Source of the DNA: Acidobacteriota bacterium
Lineage (GTDB): Bacteria; Acidobacteriota; Terriglobia; Bryobacterales; Bryobacteraceae
Direction of reading: 5' to 3'
Assembly: GCA_947470805.1 (NCBI GenBank)
Contig: CANIVU010000067.1
Location: 1-46,073, forward strand
Length of the DNA: 46,073 bases
Shown here: piece after piece, positions 6,807-15,086 of the stretch
Position numbering within the stretch: the stretch's first letter is position 1
Layout: each line of letters opens with the position of its first letter
Made by a program: the position numbers and the translations under genes
The notes under the pieces: model-generated
The model's database searches: none
Told to the model about the DNA's origin: nothing
What the model saw: the letters and a program-made list of their open reading frames with translations, nothing else

Positions 6807-8369
6807 TTACCGGCTCAAACGCAATATCTGCGACGAAAGCGACAGAAATGCCGGCACCAGATCCGCCGTCGTCGCCGCGAACGTGTAGGAGCCCTGCGGC
6901 TGACTGGAATTCACCACGCACTTCCCGGATGTAACGCACGAAGTAGTCCCGATCCAGGCCGGATCGTTCGCGATTCGCTGCAATACCGTGTCATCCACCG
7001 ATGCCGTGAATCCCACCGCGAACACATAGGCCGGAACCGTTGCGTTCGTCCGGATTCGCGTCCCCGCCGAATCCATCCCGTTGAACGCCGCCGCGCGGAT
7101 CTGAGTCATACTGATCGGCGAGATGTGCCCGCCCGACGTCGTCACCGCGTTGTAAGAGCTGTTCACCAGATTGTTGCCATACACGTCCGTCTGCGGCAAC
7201 CACGCCAGATCGGCCGTCGAGTTATGGTTCGTCCCCATCGCGCAGCCGTTGGTCGCCGTCGCCGTCGGATATTGGTTCGCTGTCTCGTTGTACGTGTTCG
7301 TCTTCACGTACGTCCAGGAACTGAACAACAGGAATGCCGATGTGCCAGAATCCGTACCGCCAATACCACCAACCATCCCTGCCGGAACATTCGCCTGATA
7401 CCCCGTCGCATCGGAGTTCAAGTTGTAACCCGGCGTCCAAGCCGGCAGCGACGCCAACGTAGCAAAGCCACCAGCGCTCTTTTTCTTGCTGGCCTTATCC
7501 ACGCAATTGCTGGTACTTGCGATTCCCGCCGCGGCCCCGTCCCAGAAATTCACTGTAATCGTGTTCGGACGCCCGTCGGTCTCCACCACAATCACGTTCA
7601 ATGCGCCCGGCTGATTCAACTTGTACAACTCGTTATAGGCGATCATAATCGCCTGCGGCGTCGCCGTACCACCCGCGCACGCAATCGAGTCCAACTCACC
7701 CGTCCCCGTGCCGGAGCTATTGATGTACCCCAGCGTCGATTGGAAATTCGAAGTCGGCTTGCTATGAAGGTAGATATTGTCCGCGAACGATAGCGCTCCA
7801 ATCTTGTCGCGCCCCGCCGAAAACTGCCCCGTGAACGTCTTCGCCGCCGAAATCAACGCGCCGCACGAAGACCCCATCGAGCCAGACCGGTCTAACACCA
7901 GCATCGCGTTCACATCCCGCCGCGAGGCATGGCCCAGCGCCGTCACCGTCGTTGCGTCCACCCCGAGATACTTCATGAAAAACGTCGGAATTTGCGACGA
8001 CGCCGTCACGTCCACGTGCCGCAGGTTCGGATTCACCGTATCGTCGTAAACCCGCACATACGTGTCCGAGGTATCCATCAGCGTGTTCCGCGACATCCAG
8101 TTGCCCGCCGGAAAGTTCGCGTAGAACCAGTTCACCGCGTTCTGCTTGGCGCTATCCCGCTGGTCATTCGTCGTCTGCCCTAGATTCAACGCACGCGCCG
8201 CCGCCAGCGACGCGCCGTCCACCGAGGCCTGCAACCGCGCCTTCACCACATACAGAAACCCGGCGTCCACCGCCAACCCCACCAACGGAATCAGAAACAC
8301 CAACGACGCCACGGCCACCATCAACGCCGTGCCGCTCTCCCTATGCGCCCGTCTCAAAGCTGACTTCAT
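6807..8369 (-). CDS. TadG-like pilus-assembly protein with von Willebrand A domain (copy 1)
   Basis: A cytoplasmic N-terminus of about 12 residues is followed by one membrane segment (about 14-37) and the VVKARLQASVDGASLAAARAL stretch diagnostic of the TadE/TadG-like N-terminal module. The extracytoplasmic part is a vWA domain with MIDAS motif DRSGSMG (160-166), an IACAGGTATPQA loop and an ETDGRPN strand. TadG-type proteins accompany Flp/Tad pili and are thought to act in assembly or adhesion. The length (520 residues) equals that of copy 2 exactly, and the two are similar throughout. It is the last gene of a TadE-TadE-TadG set, 11 bp after the upstream gene; Shine-Dalgarno GGGAG precedes ATG 8369. 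Confidence 0.85.
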   Translation of the reverse strand: MKSALRRAHRESGTALMVAVASLVFLIPLVGLAVDAGFLYVVKARLQASVDGASLAAARALNLGQTTNDQRDSAKQNAVNWFYANFPAGNWMSRNTLMDTSDTYVRVYDDTVNPNLRHVDVTASSQIPTFFMKYLGVDATTVTALGHASRRDVNAMLVLDRSGSMGSSCGALISAAKTFTGQFSAGRDKIGALSFADNIYLHSKPTSNFQSTLGYINSSGTGTGELDSIACAGGTATPQAIMIAYNELYKLNQPGALNVIVVETDGRPNTITVNFWDGAAAGIASTSNCVDKASKKKSAGGFATLASLPAWTPGYNLNSDATGYQANVPAGMVGGIGGTDSGTSAFLLFSSWTYVKTNTYNETANQYPTATATNGCAMGTNHNSTADLAWLPQTDVYGNNLVNSSYNAVTTSGGHISPISMTQIRAAAFNGMDSAGTRIRTNATVPAYVFAVGFTASVDDTVLQRIANDPAWIGTTSCVTSGKCVVNSSQPQGSYTFAATTADLVPAFLSLSSQILRLSR

Positions 8370-8380
8370 CTCGCTACTCC

Positions 8381-9085
8381 CTAGAAAAAGAACCTGGCAT
8401 AGACGCCACCACTTTGGAACATGCCAACGCTCGCCAGCGGAGTCTCAAAAAAGCCCTCGGCGAGATACAAAACCTGCCCATCTTTCAATGGCTGTTGTCC
8501 GTTGGACGTCGTCTGCCACAGCGATGCCAGCGCCGTTTGCCCACTCGTCCCCACCTTCGCAAAACTGCTGGTGACTGGATTGGATACGTTCCCGGTACTG
8601 GATATCGTCGCGCCGGTCGGATCCCCGACAAAACTCGGATGCGCCGTCGCCACCGTGCTGTTGCCAAATGAAACCCGGTGGTTGAAGACGAAACTATTCC
8701 GGTTCGTGCAGTTCGCCGCGCCTACCGCCACACAGTTCGGGTCCGTGTTGCTGCCAACGTACATGATCTGTGTAATGCGAATAATCGCGCTCCCGCTCGT
8801 ACCCAGATTCGATGCCGTGTTCCCCGTAAAGGACGGAAACTGCAGCCCCAACCCGGTTGACATCTTCTGCGCCAGCTGCTGGTAGGGATACGTGGAAAAG
8901 TCCGCTCCGTGGATCGAAAGGTTCGCCAGACTTCGCACCAGATTGTTCGCCTGAATACTGACGATCAAATTCATCCCCGTCGAGAACATTCCCATAATCA
9001 GCGGGATGAACATCAGCGCCACGAAGGCGAACTCCACAATCTCCTGTCCGCCCTGAGTCCTCCGCCGCCGTTCTGTGACTTTCAT
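8381..9085 (-). CDS. TadE-family pseudopilin-like protein (copy 1, long type)
   Basis: This 234-residue protein has a short basic N-terminus (KVTERRRRTQ), then GGQEIVEFAFVALMFIPLI. This is the TadE hydrophobic stretch with a Gly-x4-Glu-type prepilin pattern. The remainder (about 50-234) is a Ser/Thr/Asn-rich extracytoplasmic domain with a Cys pair (CVAVGAANC) and ends in ARFFF. ATG 9085 is preferred to an upstream start at 9112, because GGAGGG lies just before it and because the paralogue then has the same length. It lies between the short TadE gene and tadG in a minus-strand operon. Confidence 0.8.
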   Translation of the reverse strand: MKVTERRRRTQGGQEIVEFAFVALMFIPLIMGMFSTGMNLIVSIQANNLVRSLANLSIHGADFSTYPYQQLAQKMSTGLGLQFPSFTGNTASNLGTSGSAIIRITQIMYVGSNTDPNCVAVGAANCTNRNSFVFNHRVSFGNSTVATAHPSFVGDPTGATISSTGNVSNPVTSSFAKVGTSGQTALASLWQTTSNGQQPLKDGQVLYLAEGFFETPLASVGMFQSGGVYARFFF

Positions 9086-9098
9086 ACTTCCCTCCGTC

Positions 9099-9629
9099 CT
9101 AACGCGCCACACTGCTGACGCCCACCGGATAGCCGCCTAGAATATCGGCGCTCGTCAACTGCAGCGTCAGCGGACTGCGGTTGCCAAATATCGGAATCCC
9201 CGCGCCAAACCCGCCGCTCAGCGGCGCCAGCCACGCAAACGTCACGTTCCGGACCGATACCTCCACGAGGTTGCCTGGCACGTTCCCGCCACTCCCGATC
9301 GGGGTCGTCAGGTTCGTCGGCGAATAGTAATCGACGAAGATATGTTGCGGGCTATCCGACGTGGTCACGAACCCCATCGAATACTGCTGCACAATGTTCT
9401 TAATCGAGGCGTCCTGCCCATACCCCGACTGTGTTTGAAACGTCACGGCGTAGCGCGTTGCCTCACGAATGGCGTTCTGCAGCGTCGCCCAGCGAAACAT
9501 CATCAAGCCGAAATCGGTCATGGCGAAAACCAGCGCGAATGTCGGCAAAAACGTGAACGCGGATTCGATAATGACATTCCCGCCAGACCGCTGGCGGCGT
9601 CTGGAGGAAACCTGGATTTTTGTTGCCAT
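9099..9629 (-). CDS. TadE-family pseudopilin-like protein (copy 1, short type)
   Basis: This 176-residue protein has a basic leader, then GGNVIIESAFTFLPTFALVFA (TadE-like helix) and FRWATLQNAIREATRYAV, the amphipathic continuation of the pseudopilin helix. The C-terminal domain (about 75-176) is beta-rich and ends GGYPVGVSSVAR. It is the first gene of its set. ATG 9629 has AAAGGTGG upstream; an earlier ATG at 9659 reads poorly. The minor pseudopilin role in Tad pili is family knowledge. Confidence 0.8.
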   Translation of the reverse strand: MATKIQVSSRRRQRSGGNVIIESAFTFLPTFALVFAMTDFGLMMFRWATLQNAIREATRYAVTFQTQSGYGQDASIKNIVQQYSMGFVTTSDSPQHIFVDYYSPTNLTTPIGSGGNVPGNLVEVSVRNVTFAWLAPLSGGFGAGIPIFGNRSPLTLQLTSADILGGYPVGVSSVAR

Positions 9630-9788
9630 GTCCGGCCACCTTTCAGTCCCGCCGCTCAAACTACACTCGCTTCGGCCCCAAACAAGCGCCCATTGGCGTC
9701 TGGTCTGGCCTCAGCGCTTGTCGAAGTCCGCTGCGTGCGGGACATAAATGTCTGTTTACCTAGATTGATGGTACGGGCGTATTACTTT

Positions 9789-9805
9789 TGTTCCAATAAG
9801 AGTAA
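9789..9805 (-). promoter_or_regulatory. element shared with the second Tad set, TTACTCTTATTGGAACA
   Basis: On the minus strand this 17-mer lies about 160 bp upstream of the first TadE gene. It matches TTACTCGGATTGGAATA at 12919-12935, upstream of the paralogous set, at 14 of 17 positions. Probably a retained promoter or activator site. Confidence 0.5.
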
Positions 9806-9886
9806 GCCCTGAGAAAACCCTAGTCTATGACCCGAGATACCTAGGGATTGTCCTTTAGAAAAGTGGCCTACCCTCACCCCGCCGAT

Positions 9887-11449
9887 TCACCGGCTTAGCC
9901 GCAAGATCTGCGAGGACAGCGATAGAAACGCTGGCACAAGGTCCGCGGTCGTCGCTGCGAAGACGTAGCTTCCTTGCGGCTGATCTCGATCAAAGACGCA
10001 ATCCCCGGAGGCATTGCAAGCGCTCGTGCCCAACCACGTCGGGTCATTCGCCACCCGTTGCAACACCGTGTCATCGACCGACGACGTGAATCCGATCGTA
10101 AAGACGTGAGCCGATAGTATCGGATTCGTCCGGATCCGGGTCCCGGCGGCGTCCATCCCGTTAAAGGCGGCGGCGCGGATCTGGGTCATGTTCACCGGAG
10201 AAATGTGCCCCCCGGAGACGGTTACCGTCCGGTAGTTAGCGTTTACGAGGTTGGTGCCGTAGACATCGGTAGTCGGCAACCACGCCAGATCGGCAACGCT
10301 GTTGTGATTCGTCGACATCGCACACCCGTTTGTCGCCGCCGATGTCGGATACTGATTGGCCGTCTCGTTATATGTATTCGTTTTGACGGACGTCCAGGAG
10401 TTGAACAGGAGGAACGCCGACGTCCCGGTATCGGTTCCGCCGATACCGCCAATAATGCCCGCGGGAATGTCCCCCATGTACCCGGCGCCGCCGGAGTTCA
10501 TCGCATGTCCCGCGGTCCAGGCTGGAAGGGACGCCAAAGTGGCAAATCCGCCGGCGCTCTTCTTTTTGAGATTCTTATCCAAACAAGTGCTCGTACTGGC
10601 GATTCCGGCCGTGGCGCCATCCCAGAAGTCGACGGTTACCGTGTTTGGCCGCCCATCCGTCTCCACCACGATGATGTTCAACGCACCTGGCTCACTCAAC
10701 TTGTACAGCTCGTTGTAGGCCAGCATCATCGCCTGCGGCGTCGCCGTGCCGCCCGCGCAGGCAATCGTATCCAGTTCGCCACTCGAGGTGCCCAGACTGT
10801 TGATATAGCCCAGTTTCGTTTGAAAATCGACCGATGGCGGATTATGCAGATACGCATTGTCGGCGAACGAAATCGCACCGATCTTGTCCCGCCCCGCCGA
10901 AAACTGCCCCGTGAAAGTCTTTGCCGCCGAAATCAGGGCGCTGCAAGAGGTGCCCATCGATCCCGATCGGTCCAGCACCAGCATCGCATTCACATCGCGT
11001 CGCGAAGAGTACCCCACCGAGGTGATGGAGACGTTGTGGACGCCAACCCACTTCATGAAAAAGGTCGGCGCATCCAACGTCGCCGTCACATCCACATGCC
11101 GCAGGTTGGGATTCGCCGGATCGTCATATACCCGCACGTGCGAGTCCGTCGTGTCCATCTGCGCGTTATTGGTGATAAAGTTCCCCGGAGGAAAGTTGGA
11201 ATAGAACCAGTTCACCGCATTCTGCTTCGCATAGCCTGCCTGCGATTCAACGGACTGTCCAAGATTGAGCGACCGCGCCGCCGCCAGCGAGGCGCCATCC
11301 ACCGCGGCCTGCATCCGTGCCTTGACGACATACAGATATCCGGCATCGATCGACAGCCCGACCACGGGAACCAGAAACAGCAGCGAGGCGATGGCAACCA
11401 TCAGCGCGGTGCCTTCTTCCGCCCGCCCGCCGGATTGATTCGTCCTCAT
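9887..11449 (-). CDS. TadG-like pilus-assembly protein with von Willebrand A domain (copy 2)
   Basis: This 520-residue protein has the same architecture as the gene at 6807-8369: a membrane segment (about 14-37), VVKARMQAAVDGASLAAARSL, MIDAS DRSGSMG (160-166), IACAGGTATPQA and ETDGRPN. Divergence from copy 1 is concentrated in the 85-150 region and near the C-terminus (ACNASGDCVFDRDQ). Both end QGSYVFAATTADLVPAFLSL-type plus SSQILRLSR, so the C-terminus is strongly conserved. Shine-Dalgarno GGGAGG precedes ATG 11449. It is the third gene of the second TadE-TadE-TadG set. Confidence 0.85.
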   Translation of the reverse strand: MRTNQSGGRAEEGTALMVAIASLLFLVPVVGLSIDAGYLYVVKARMQAAVDGASLAAARSLNLGQSVESQAGYAKQNAVNWFYSNFPPGNFITNNAQMDTTDSHVRVYDDPANPNLRHVDVTATLDAPTFFMKWVGVHNVSITSVGYSSRRDVNAMLVLDRSGSMGTSCSALISAAKTFTGQFSAGRDKIGAISFADNAYLHNPPSVDFQTKLGYINSLGTSSGELDTIACAGGTATPQAMMLAYNELYKLSEPGALNIIVVETDGRPNTVTVDFWDGATAGIASTSTCLDKNLKKKSAGGFATLASLPAWTAGHAMNSGGAGYMGDIPAGIIGGIGGTDTGTSAFLLFNSWTSVKTNTYNETANQYPTSAATNGCAMSTNHNSVADLAWLPTTDVYGTNLVNANYRTVTVSGGHISPVNMTQIRAAAFNGMDAAGTRIRTNPILSAHVFTIGFTSSVDDTVLQRVANDPTWLGTSACNASGDCVFDRDQPQGSYVFAATTADLVPAFLSLSSQILRLSR

Positions 11450-11461
11450 AGTAACCTCCCG

Positions 11462-12166
11462 CTAAAAGAAAAATCGAGCGTAGACACCGTTACTCTGGAG
11501 CGAGCCCAGATTCGCCAGCGGCGTCTCAAAGTAACCCTCGGCCATGTACATCACCTGGCCATCCCGGAGTGGAACCCGGCCGTACGCCGTGGTCTGCCAC
11601 ATCGCCGTCATCGCCGTCTGCGCCGATAACGGCAACTTGGCGTATACGTCGGTCACTGGATTCGAAACGTTCCCGGTATTCAGCATCGTCGCGTTCGTGG
11701 GATCTCCCGCGAAACTCGCATGGGCCGCGGCCACCGCGCTGCTGCCGAACACCACCCGCCTTGTAAATACGAAGCTGTTCTGGTTCGTACAGTTCTGTGC
11801 GCCAACGGCCACACAATTCGGCGCCGTCGTCGTACCAACCCACATCACCTGCGTTATGCGAATCACCGCCGCCCCCGCGGTTCCCAGATTCGATGGCGTA
11901 TTGCCGGTGAATTCAGGAAACTGAAGGTCAAGCCCCGAGGCCATCCGTTGCACCAGCCGCTGATAGGGAAAGGTGGAGAAATCGGCGCCGTGAATCGACA
12001 GATTGGCAACGTTCCGCACAAGATTGTTGGCCTGAATACTGACAATCAGATTCATCCCCGTGACGAACAGCCCCATGATCAACGGAAGGATGATGAGGGC
12101 GACCAGGGAAAACTCCACGATCTCCTGACCGCCCTGCTTTCGTCGTCGCCTCTCCGGGACTGTCAT
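11462..12166 (-). CDS. TadE-family pseudopilin-like protein (copy 2, long type)
   Basis: It has 234 residues, as in copy 1. The basic leader TVPERRRRKQ is followed by GGQEIVEFSLVALIILPLIMG. A conserved stretch NLIVSIQANNLVRN and the Cys pair CVAVGAQNC are shared with copy 1, and it also ends in YARFFF. AGGAGG lies eight bases before ATG 12166. It lies 12 bp upstream of tadG copy 2 and 21 bp downstream of the short TadE gene. Confidence 0.85.
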   Translation of the reverse strand: MTVPERRRRKQGGQEIVEFSLVALIILPLIMGLFVTGMNLIVSIQANNLVRNVANLSIHGADFSTFPYQRLVQRMASGLDLQFPEFTGNTPSNLGTAGAAVIRITQVMWVGTTTAPNCVAVGAQNCTNQNSFVFTRRVVFGSSAVAAAHASFAGDPTNATMLNTGNVSNPVTDVYAKLPLSAQTAMTAMWQTTAYGRVPLRDGQVMYMAEGYFETPLANLGSLQSNGVYARFFF

Positions 12167-12187
12167 TGCTGTTCCTCCTGCCGCAAT

Positions 12188-12724
12188 CTAGCGGTTCACA
12201 CTCAGCACCCCGACCGGATAGCCCCCCAGTACATCCGAGGAGCGGAGATTTAATGTGAGCGCCGTCCGCGATCGATACATCGGAACGCCACCGCCAAAGC
12301 TGCCACTCAATGGCGCGATCCAGTCGAAAGCTAAGTTCTCGACGGAAACCTCCACCAGGTTGTTCGGCACATTTCCGCCGCTCGTAATCGCTACGCTCAG
12401 ATCCGTCGGTGCGTAATAACGGACGAAAATGTGCTGGGGATTATCCGTCGACTTCACGAAGCCCATTCCGTACTGCTCCACGACGCGCTTGATCGACGCA
12501 TCCTGGCCCAAACCGGAAACGGTCTGGAACGTCACGGCATAACGGGTCGCCTCTCGAACCGCGTTTTGCAACGTCGCCCATCGGAAAATCATGAGCCCAA
12601 AATCGGCCAACGCGAAGATCAGCGCGAACGTGGGAAGCAACGTAAAAGCGGACTCAACCATGACGTTGCCGGCCGATTTTACCCTGCGGCCCACGGAGAC
12701 GGGATTGGGACGAGTTATGGTCAC
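12188..12724 (-). CDS. TadE-family pseudopilin-like protein (copy 2, short type, probable GTG start)
   Basis: The 178-residue reading from GTG 12724 has GGGAG five bases upstream and aligns in length with copy 1. An ATG at 12736 would add four residues. After a basic leader it has AGNVMVESAFTLLPTF and FRWATLQNAVREATRYAV, the TadE pseudopilin helix. The C-terminal domain ends GGYPVGVLSVNR, like copy 1. It is the first gene of the second set. Confidence 0.8.
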   Translation of the reverse strand: MTITRPNPVSVGRRVKSAGNVMVESAFTLLPTFALIFALADFGLMIFRWATLQNAVREATRYAVTFQTVSGLGQDASIKRVVEQYGMGFVKSTDNPQHIFVRYYAPTDLSVAITSGGNVPNNLVEVSVENLAFDWIAPLSGSFGGGVPMYRSRTALTLNLRSSDVLGGYPVGVLSVNR

Positions 12725-12918
12725 AACTTCTCCCATGCTGATTGCGCCGGCACAACATCGCGCTGCCCGGAGGGGCCGCACAGTCCGCTAGAATCTGTCC
12801 GCCACCACCGAAATACGTGAAAACATGCCGCACAACCGTTGGTGAATGCGTACCAGGATCTTGCTCCCGGTGCGTATTGATTGTTCAGTTCACTATCAGA
12901 GTACTGCTATTGTTGGGC

Positions 12919-12935
12919 TATTCCAATCCGAGTAA
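12919..12935 (-). promoter_or_regulatory. element shared with the first Tad set, TTACTCGGATTGGAATA
   Basis: Counterpart of the element at 9789-9805, here about 195 bp upstream of the first TadE start. Flanking sequence is otherwise diverged, which suggests selective conservation. Confidence 0.5.
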
Positions 12936-13006
12936 CTACTTACTATCACTTAGCCGAAAGTGGCGGCGCTTCTAGGTCGGGTGGCTTTCGCCAAGCCCAT
13001 TTCCGC

Positions 13007-13438
13007 CTATGGCTGCTCGAGCGGAATCGATACCCGAATTGGTATCCCGGTCCCGCTGATCCCGGCCATCATCGGTGTCACTGAGGTATACCGAAACCCG
13101 GAAACGGTAATGCCAACTCGCTGGTCCGGCGTGTTCTGATCGGAAAAGGTGACCGTGATATTCTCGGAGCTGAGTCCGTAAAACGCGCGGGCGTCCTCCG
13201 GCCGGGACGTCCTGCCATAGAGAATCAGATTCTTCACGCTGTCAGCATTGCAGCAACTGACCGCCGTCGTCCGCGCAGCAAAGCGAACTCGCTCCACAAT
13301 GGCCTGATGAACCATCAGGATCTGCGCCAGATCGATGGCGCCGATGAAAAGCGAAATGAAAACGACAAGCGTCAACGCACCTTCCAACAGGGCGCTTCCT
13401 CTCTGCCTCTTTCGTCGCGGGGAAATGTTAGGGAGCAT
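13007..13438 (-). CDS. TadE-like protein (third set, last gene)
   Basis: This 143-residue protein has an RRKRQ leader, then GSALLEGALTLVVFISLFIGAIDL, a TadE-type hydrophobic segment in which the usual VEFAL is replaced by LEGAL. A CC pair lies near residue 60. The start overlaps the end of the preceding gene by 11 bp; a GTG at 13444 is an alternative start. This gene ends the third Tad set. A pseudopilin-like envelope role is inferred from family and context. Confidence 0.7.
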   Translation of the reverse strand: MLPNISPRRKRQRGSALLEGALTLVVFISLFIGAIDLAQILMVHQAIVERVRFAARTTAVSCCNADSVKNLILYGRTSRPEDARAFYGLSSENITVTFSDQNTPDQRVGITVSGFRYTSVTPMMAGISGTGIPIRVSIPLEQP

Positions 13439-13883
13439 AGACACCTACGTAGGAGAAACTCGCCGCCGGTTTACTGATGGAAAAGGTGCGCAAGAACGCA
13501 TCCAGCGTGTAGTCCTGTATGGAAACAGTCATCATCGCCGGAACGCCCGCCGTAAACGTCACCTGCAAGTTCACGTTCGAAGTCGTCAAGGAGGGGACAA
13601 TCGGTACCGTCCCGCCCGCCGGGTTCCCGTAGACGACCGCGTTCTTCACGGAGTTCGCGAATGTCGTCGATGGCGTCGCCGAGGACGAATCGTATGTCTT
13701 GTAGGCCGCATACCGCGCCCCTTGCCGGACCGCGTTCTGCAGTTCGTTGTAGACAAAAAACGCGTAGCCGAACTGGAACGTGCCTGCCAATAACGGGAAC
13801 AAAAATCCAAATGCCAGCGCAAATTCAATCAATGCGTTGCCGCCCTGTCGTTTCCGCCGAAGCCGGGTTACTGGGATGCTCAT
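13428..13883 (-). CDS. TadE-like protein (third set, middle gene)
   Basis: The 151-residue protein has the leader RLRRKRQ followed by GGNALIEFALAFGFLFPLLAG, a textbook TadE segment, and then FVYNELQNAVRQGARYAAY. The true start is ATG 13883: its ATG overlaps the stop codon of the upstream gene (ATGA), which indicates translational coupling. An upstream in-frame start at 13988 would overlap that gene and reads as non-protein. Confidence 0.8.
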   Translation of the reverse strand: MSIPVTRLRRKRQGGNALIEFALAFGFLFPLLAGTFQFGYAFFVYNELQNAVRQGARYAAYKTYDSSSATPSTTFANSVKNAVVYGNPAGGTVPIVPSLTTSNVNLQVTFTAGVPAMMTVSIQDYTLDAFLRTFSISKPAASFSYVGVYAP

Positions 13884-14965
13884 ATGATCAACCTCGCCAC
13901 GTAGGCGCCGCCGCCGTTGGAGCCAACGCTCACCGCGCACCGGTGCGAACTGCCCTGCAGCCAACATCCGACATACTCGGCACACCACGCCTGGTTGCCC
14001 CCATTACCGTAGTCAGCCGTCCGCGTCAGCAAAAACGCCCCGATGCCGACGATCCGATTGTTGCTGCCCAGCGGCGTTCCCCCGTCGTTGATCGGCGCCG
14101 CAATGATCCGCCGGCCGTTACCCGTATAGCTGCTGTATCCGGTCGATGTCGTATCGGAGTCCTGCTGGATGCGCGTATACAAACTGTCCAACTGGCTCTG
14201 CTTCGCCCCGCCGGTCATATCCACCAAATCGCCGACCGAACGAAAAATCGACTGGTAGTCATCGACGATCGTCGACCGGATCAGGCTGGCGCTCGTGTCC
14301 TCGATATACCCGCGCTCCGATCCGCCCGCCGCCGTCGCCACCGACACCATCGCGTTCAAGTTATCTCCCTGGCAAACGTTGGCGCCGTTTCCGTTTCCAA
14401 ACTTCGGATTCGACGGCCACCGCAACGTGTATTGCTTGCCGACCTCAAGCCCGAAGTCGGGCCCGGTCAGGTTGTGCGCGTACGGCGAAAACGGGAACAG
14501 CCCCTGGCCAAACGTCGTCTTAGGCACCTGCCCTGCCACCGCAGCGGCAACGACGCTCGTTTGCGACTTCGACACCGCCAGGCCCATGAAGTAGATCGGC
14601 ACGTTTACCGTCGCGCTCACCCGCGTGAACGCATATCCGGCCGTGTTTCCAGGGTTTGCCGACCACGGCCCGGAGGAGGCTTGCGCGAACTCTACCGTCG
14701 TGCCGGTGAACGACGCTGTCCCGAAGGAGTTTCGATTGGGGTTATTGGTAACGGCGTTTTGCGCCCGCGTGATCCCGTTGCTGGTTCCATCCAACTCCAG
14801 AACCGCCGCCAGCGCCGCCGAATCGGCAAACGTCTGCGCTTCGCCCTTCACAATGTACATCCGGCCCAAATCCACGGCCAGTCCGACGGCCCCCAACAAA
14901 ACGATGGCGGCGGCGCCAACGCTCAAAAGGACATAGCCCCGCCGCTGCGAACATTTTGTCGCCAT
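13880..14965 (-). CDS. TadG-like protein without obvious vWA domain (third set, first gene)
   Basis: This 361-residue protein has the TadE/G-like N-terminal module RRGYVLLSVGAAAIVLLGAV and LGRMYIVKGEAQTFADSAAL. The extracytoplasmic part has LFPFSPYAHN, QYTLRW and a Cys-containing C-terminus (WCAEYVGCW). No MIDAS motif is visible, unlike the two other TadG-like proteins. Shine-Dalgarno AAGGAG precedes ATG 14965. It begins a three-gene minus-strand operon (TadG-like, TadE, TadE), the reverse order of the other two sets. Confidence 0.8.
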   Translation of the reverse strand: MATKCSQRRGYVLLSVGAAAIVLLGAVGLAVDLGRMYIVKGEAQTFADSAALAAVLELDGTSNGITRAQNAVTNNPNRNSFGTASFTGTTVEFAQASSGPWSANPGNTAGYAFTRVSATVNVPIYFMGLAVSKSQTSVVAAAVAGQVPKTTFGQGLFPFSPYAHNLTGPDFGLEVGKQYTLRWPSNPKFGNGNGANVCQGDNLNAMVSVATAAGGSERGYIEDTSASLIRSTIVDDYQSIFRSVGDLVDMTGGAKQSQLDSLYTRIQQDSDTTSTGYSSYTGNGRRIIAAPINDGGTPLGSNNRIVGIGAFLLTRTADYGNGGNQAWCAEYVGCWLQGSSHRCAVSVGSNGGGAYVARLII

Positions 14966-14986
14966 AACACTGCTCCTTGTGAAGAA

Positions 14987-15018
14987 TTGTCTAGTAGCAA
15001 TGTACCAGTACTAGACAA
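14987..15018 (-). promoter_or_regulatory. 10-bp perfect inverted repeat upstream of third Tad set
   Basis: TTGTCTAGTA (14987-14996) and TACTAGACAA (15009-15018) are perfect arms around a 12-base spacer, 22-53 bp upstream of ATG 14965. A candidate -35 TTGTCT lies further upstream on the minus strand, so the dyad overlaps the probable promoter. It fits an operator for a dimeric regulator, or a leader stem-loop. Confidence 0.5.
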
Positions 15019-15058
15019 TCTGTACTATTCGGAGACAACATTAGGGCTACGTAGAAAA

Positions 15059-15077
15059 GGCCTCAAATACTTAGGCC
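15059..15077 (-). terminator. short terminator after the SDR gene
   Basis: On the minus strand GGCCT/AGGCC (5-bp stem, 9-base loop) is followed by TTTTC, 10 bp after the SDR stop codon. Confidence 0.45.
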
Positions 15078-15086
15078 CCGCAAGGC

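Noticed and set aside
10205-11629. 474-codon plus-strand open frame across the second tadG
   Set aside because: It is the antisense reading of two convincing Tad genes and is low in complexity (Arg/His/Val).
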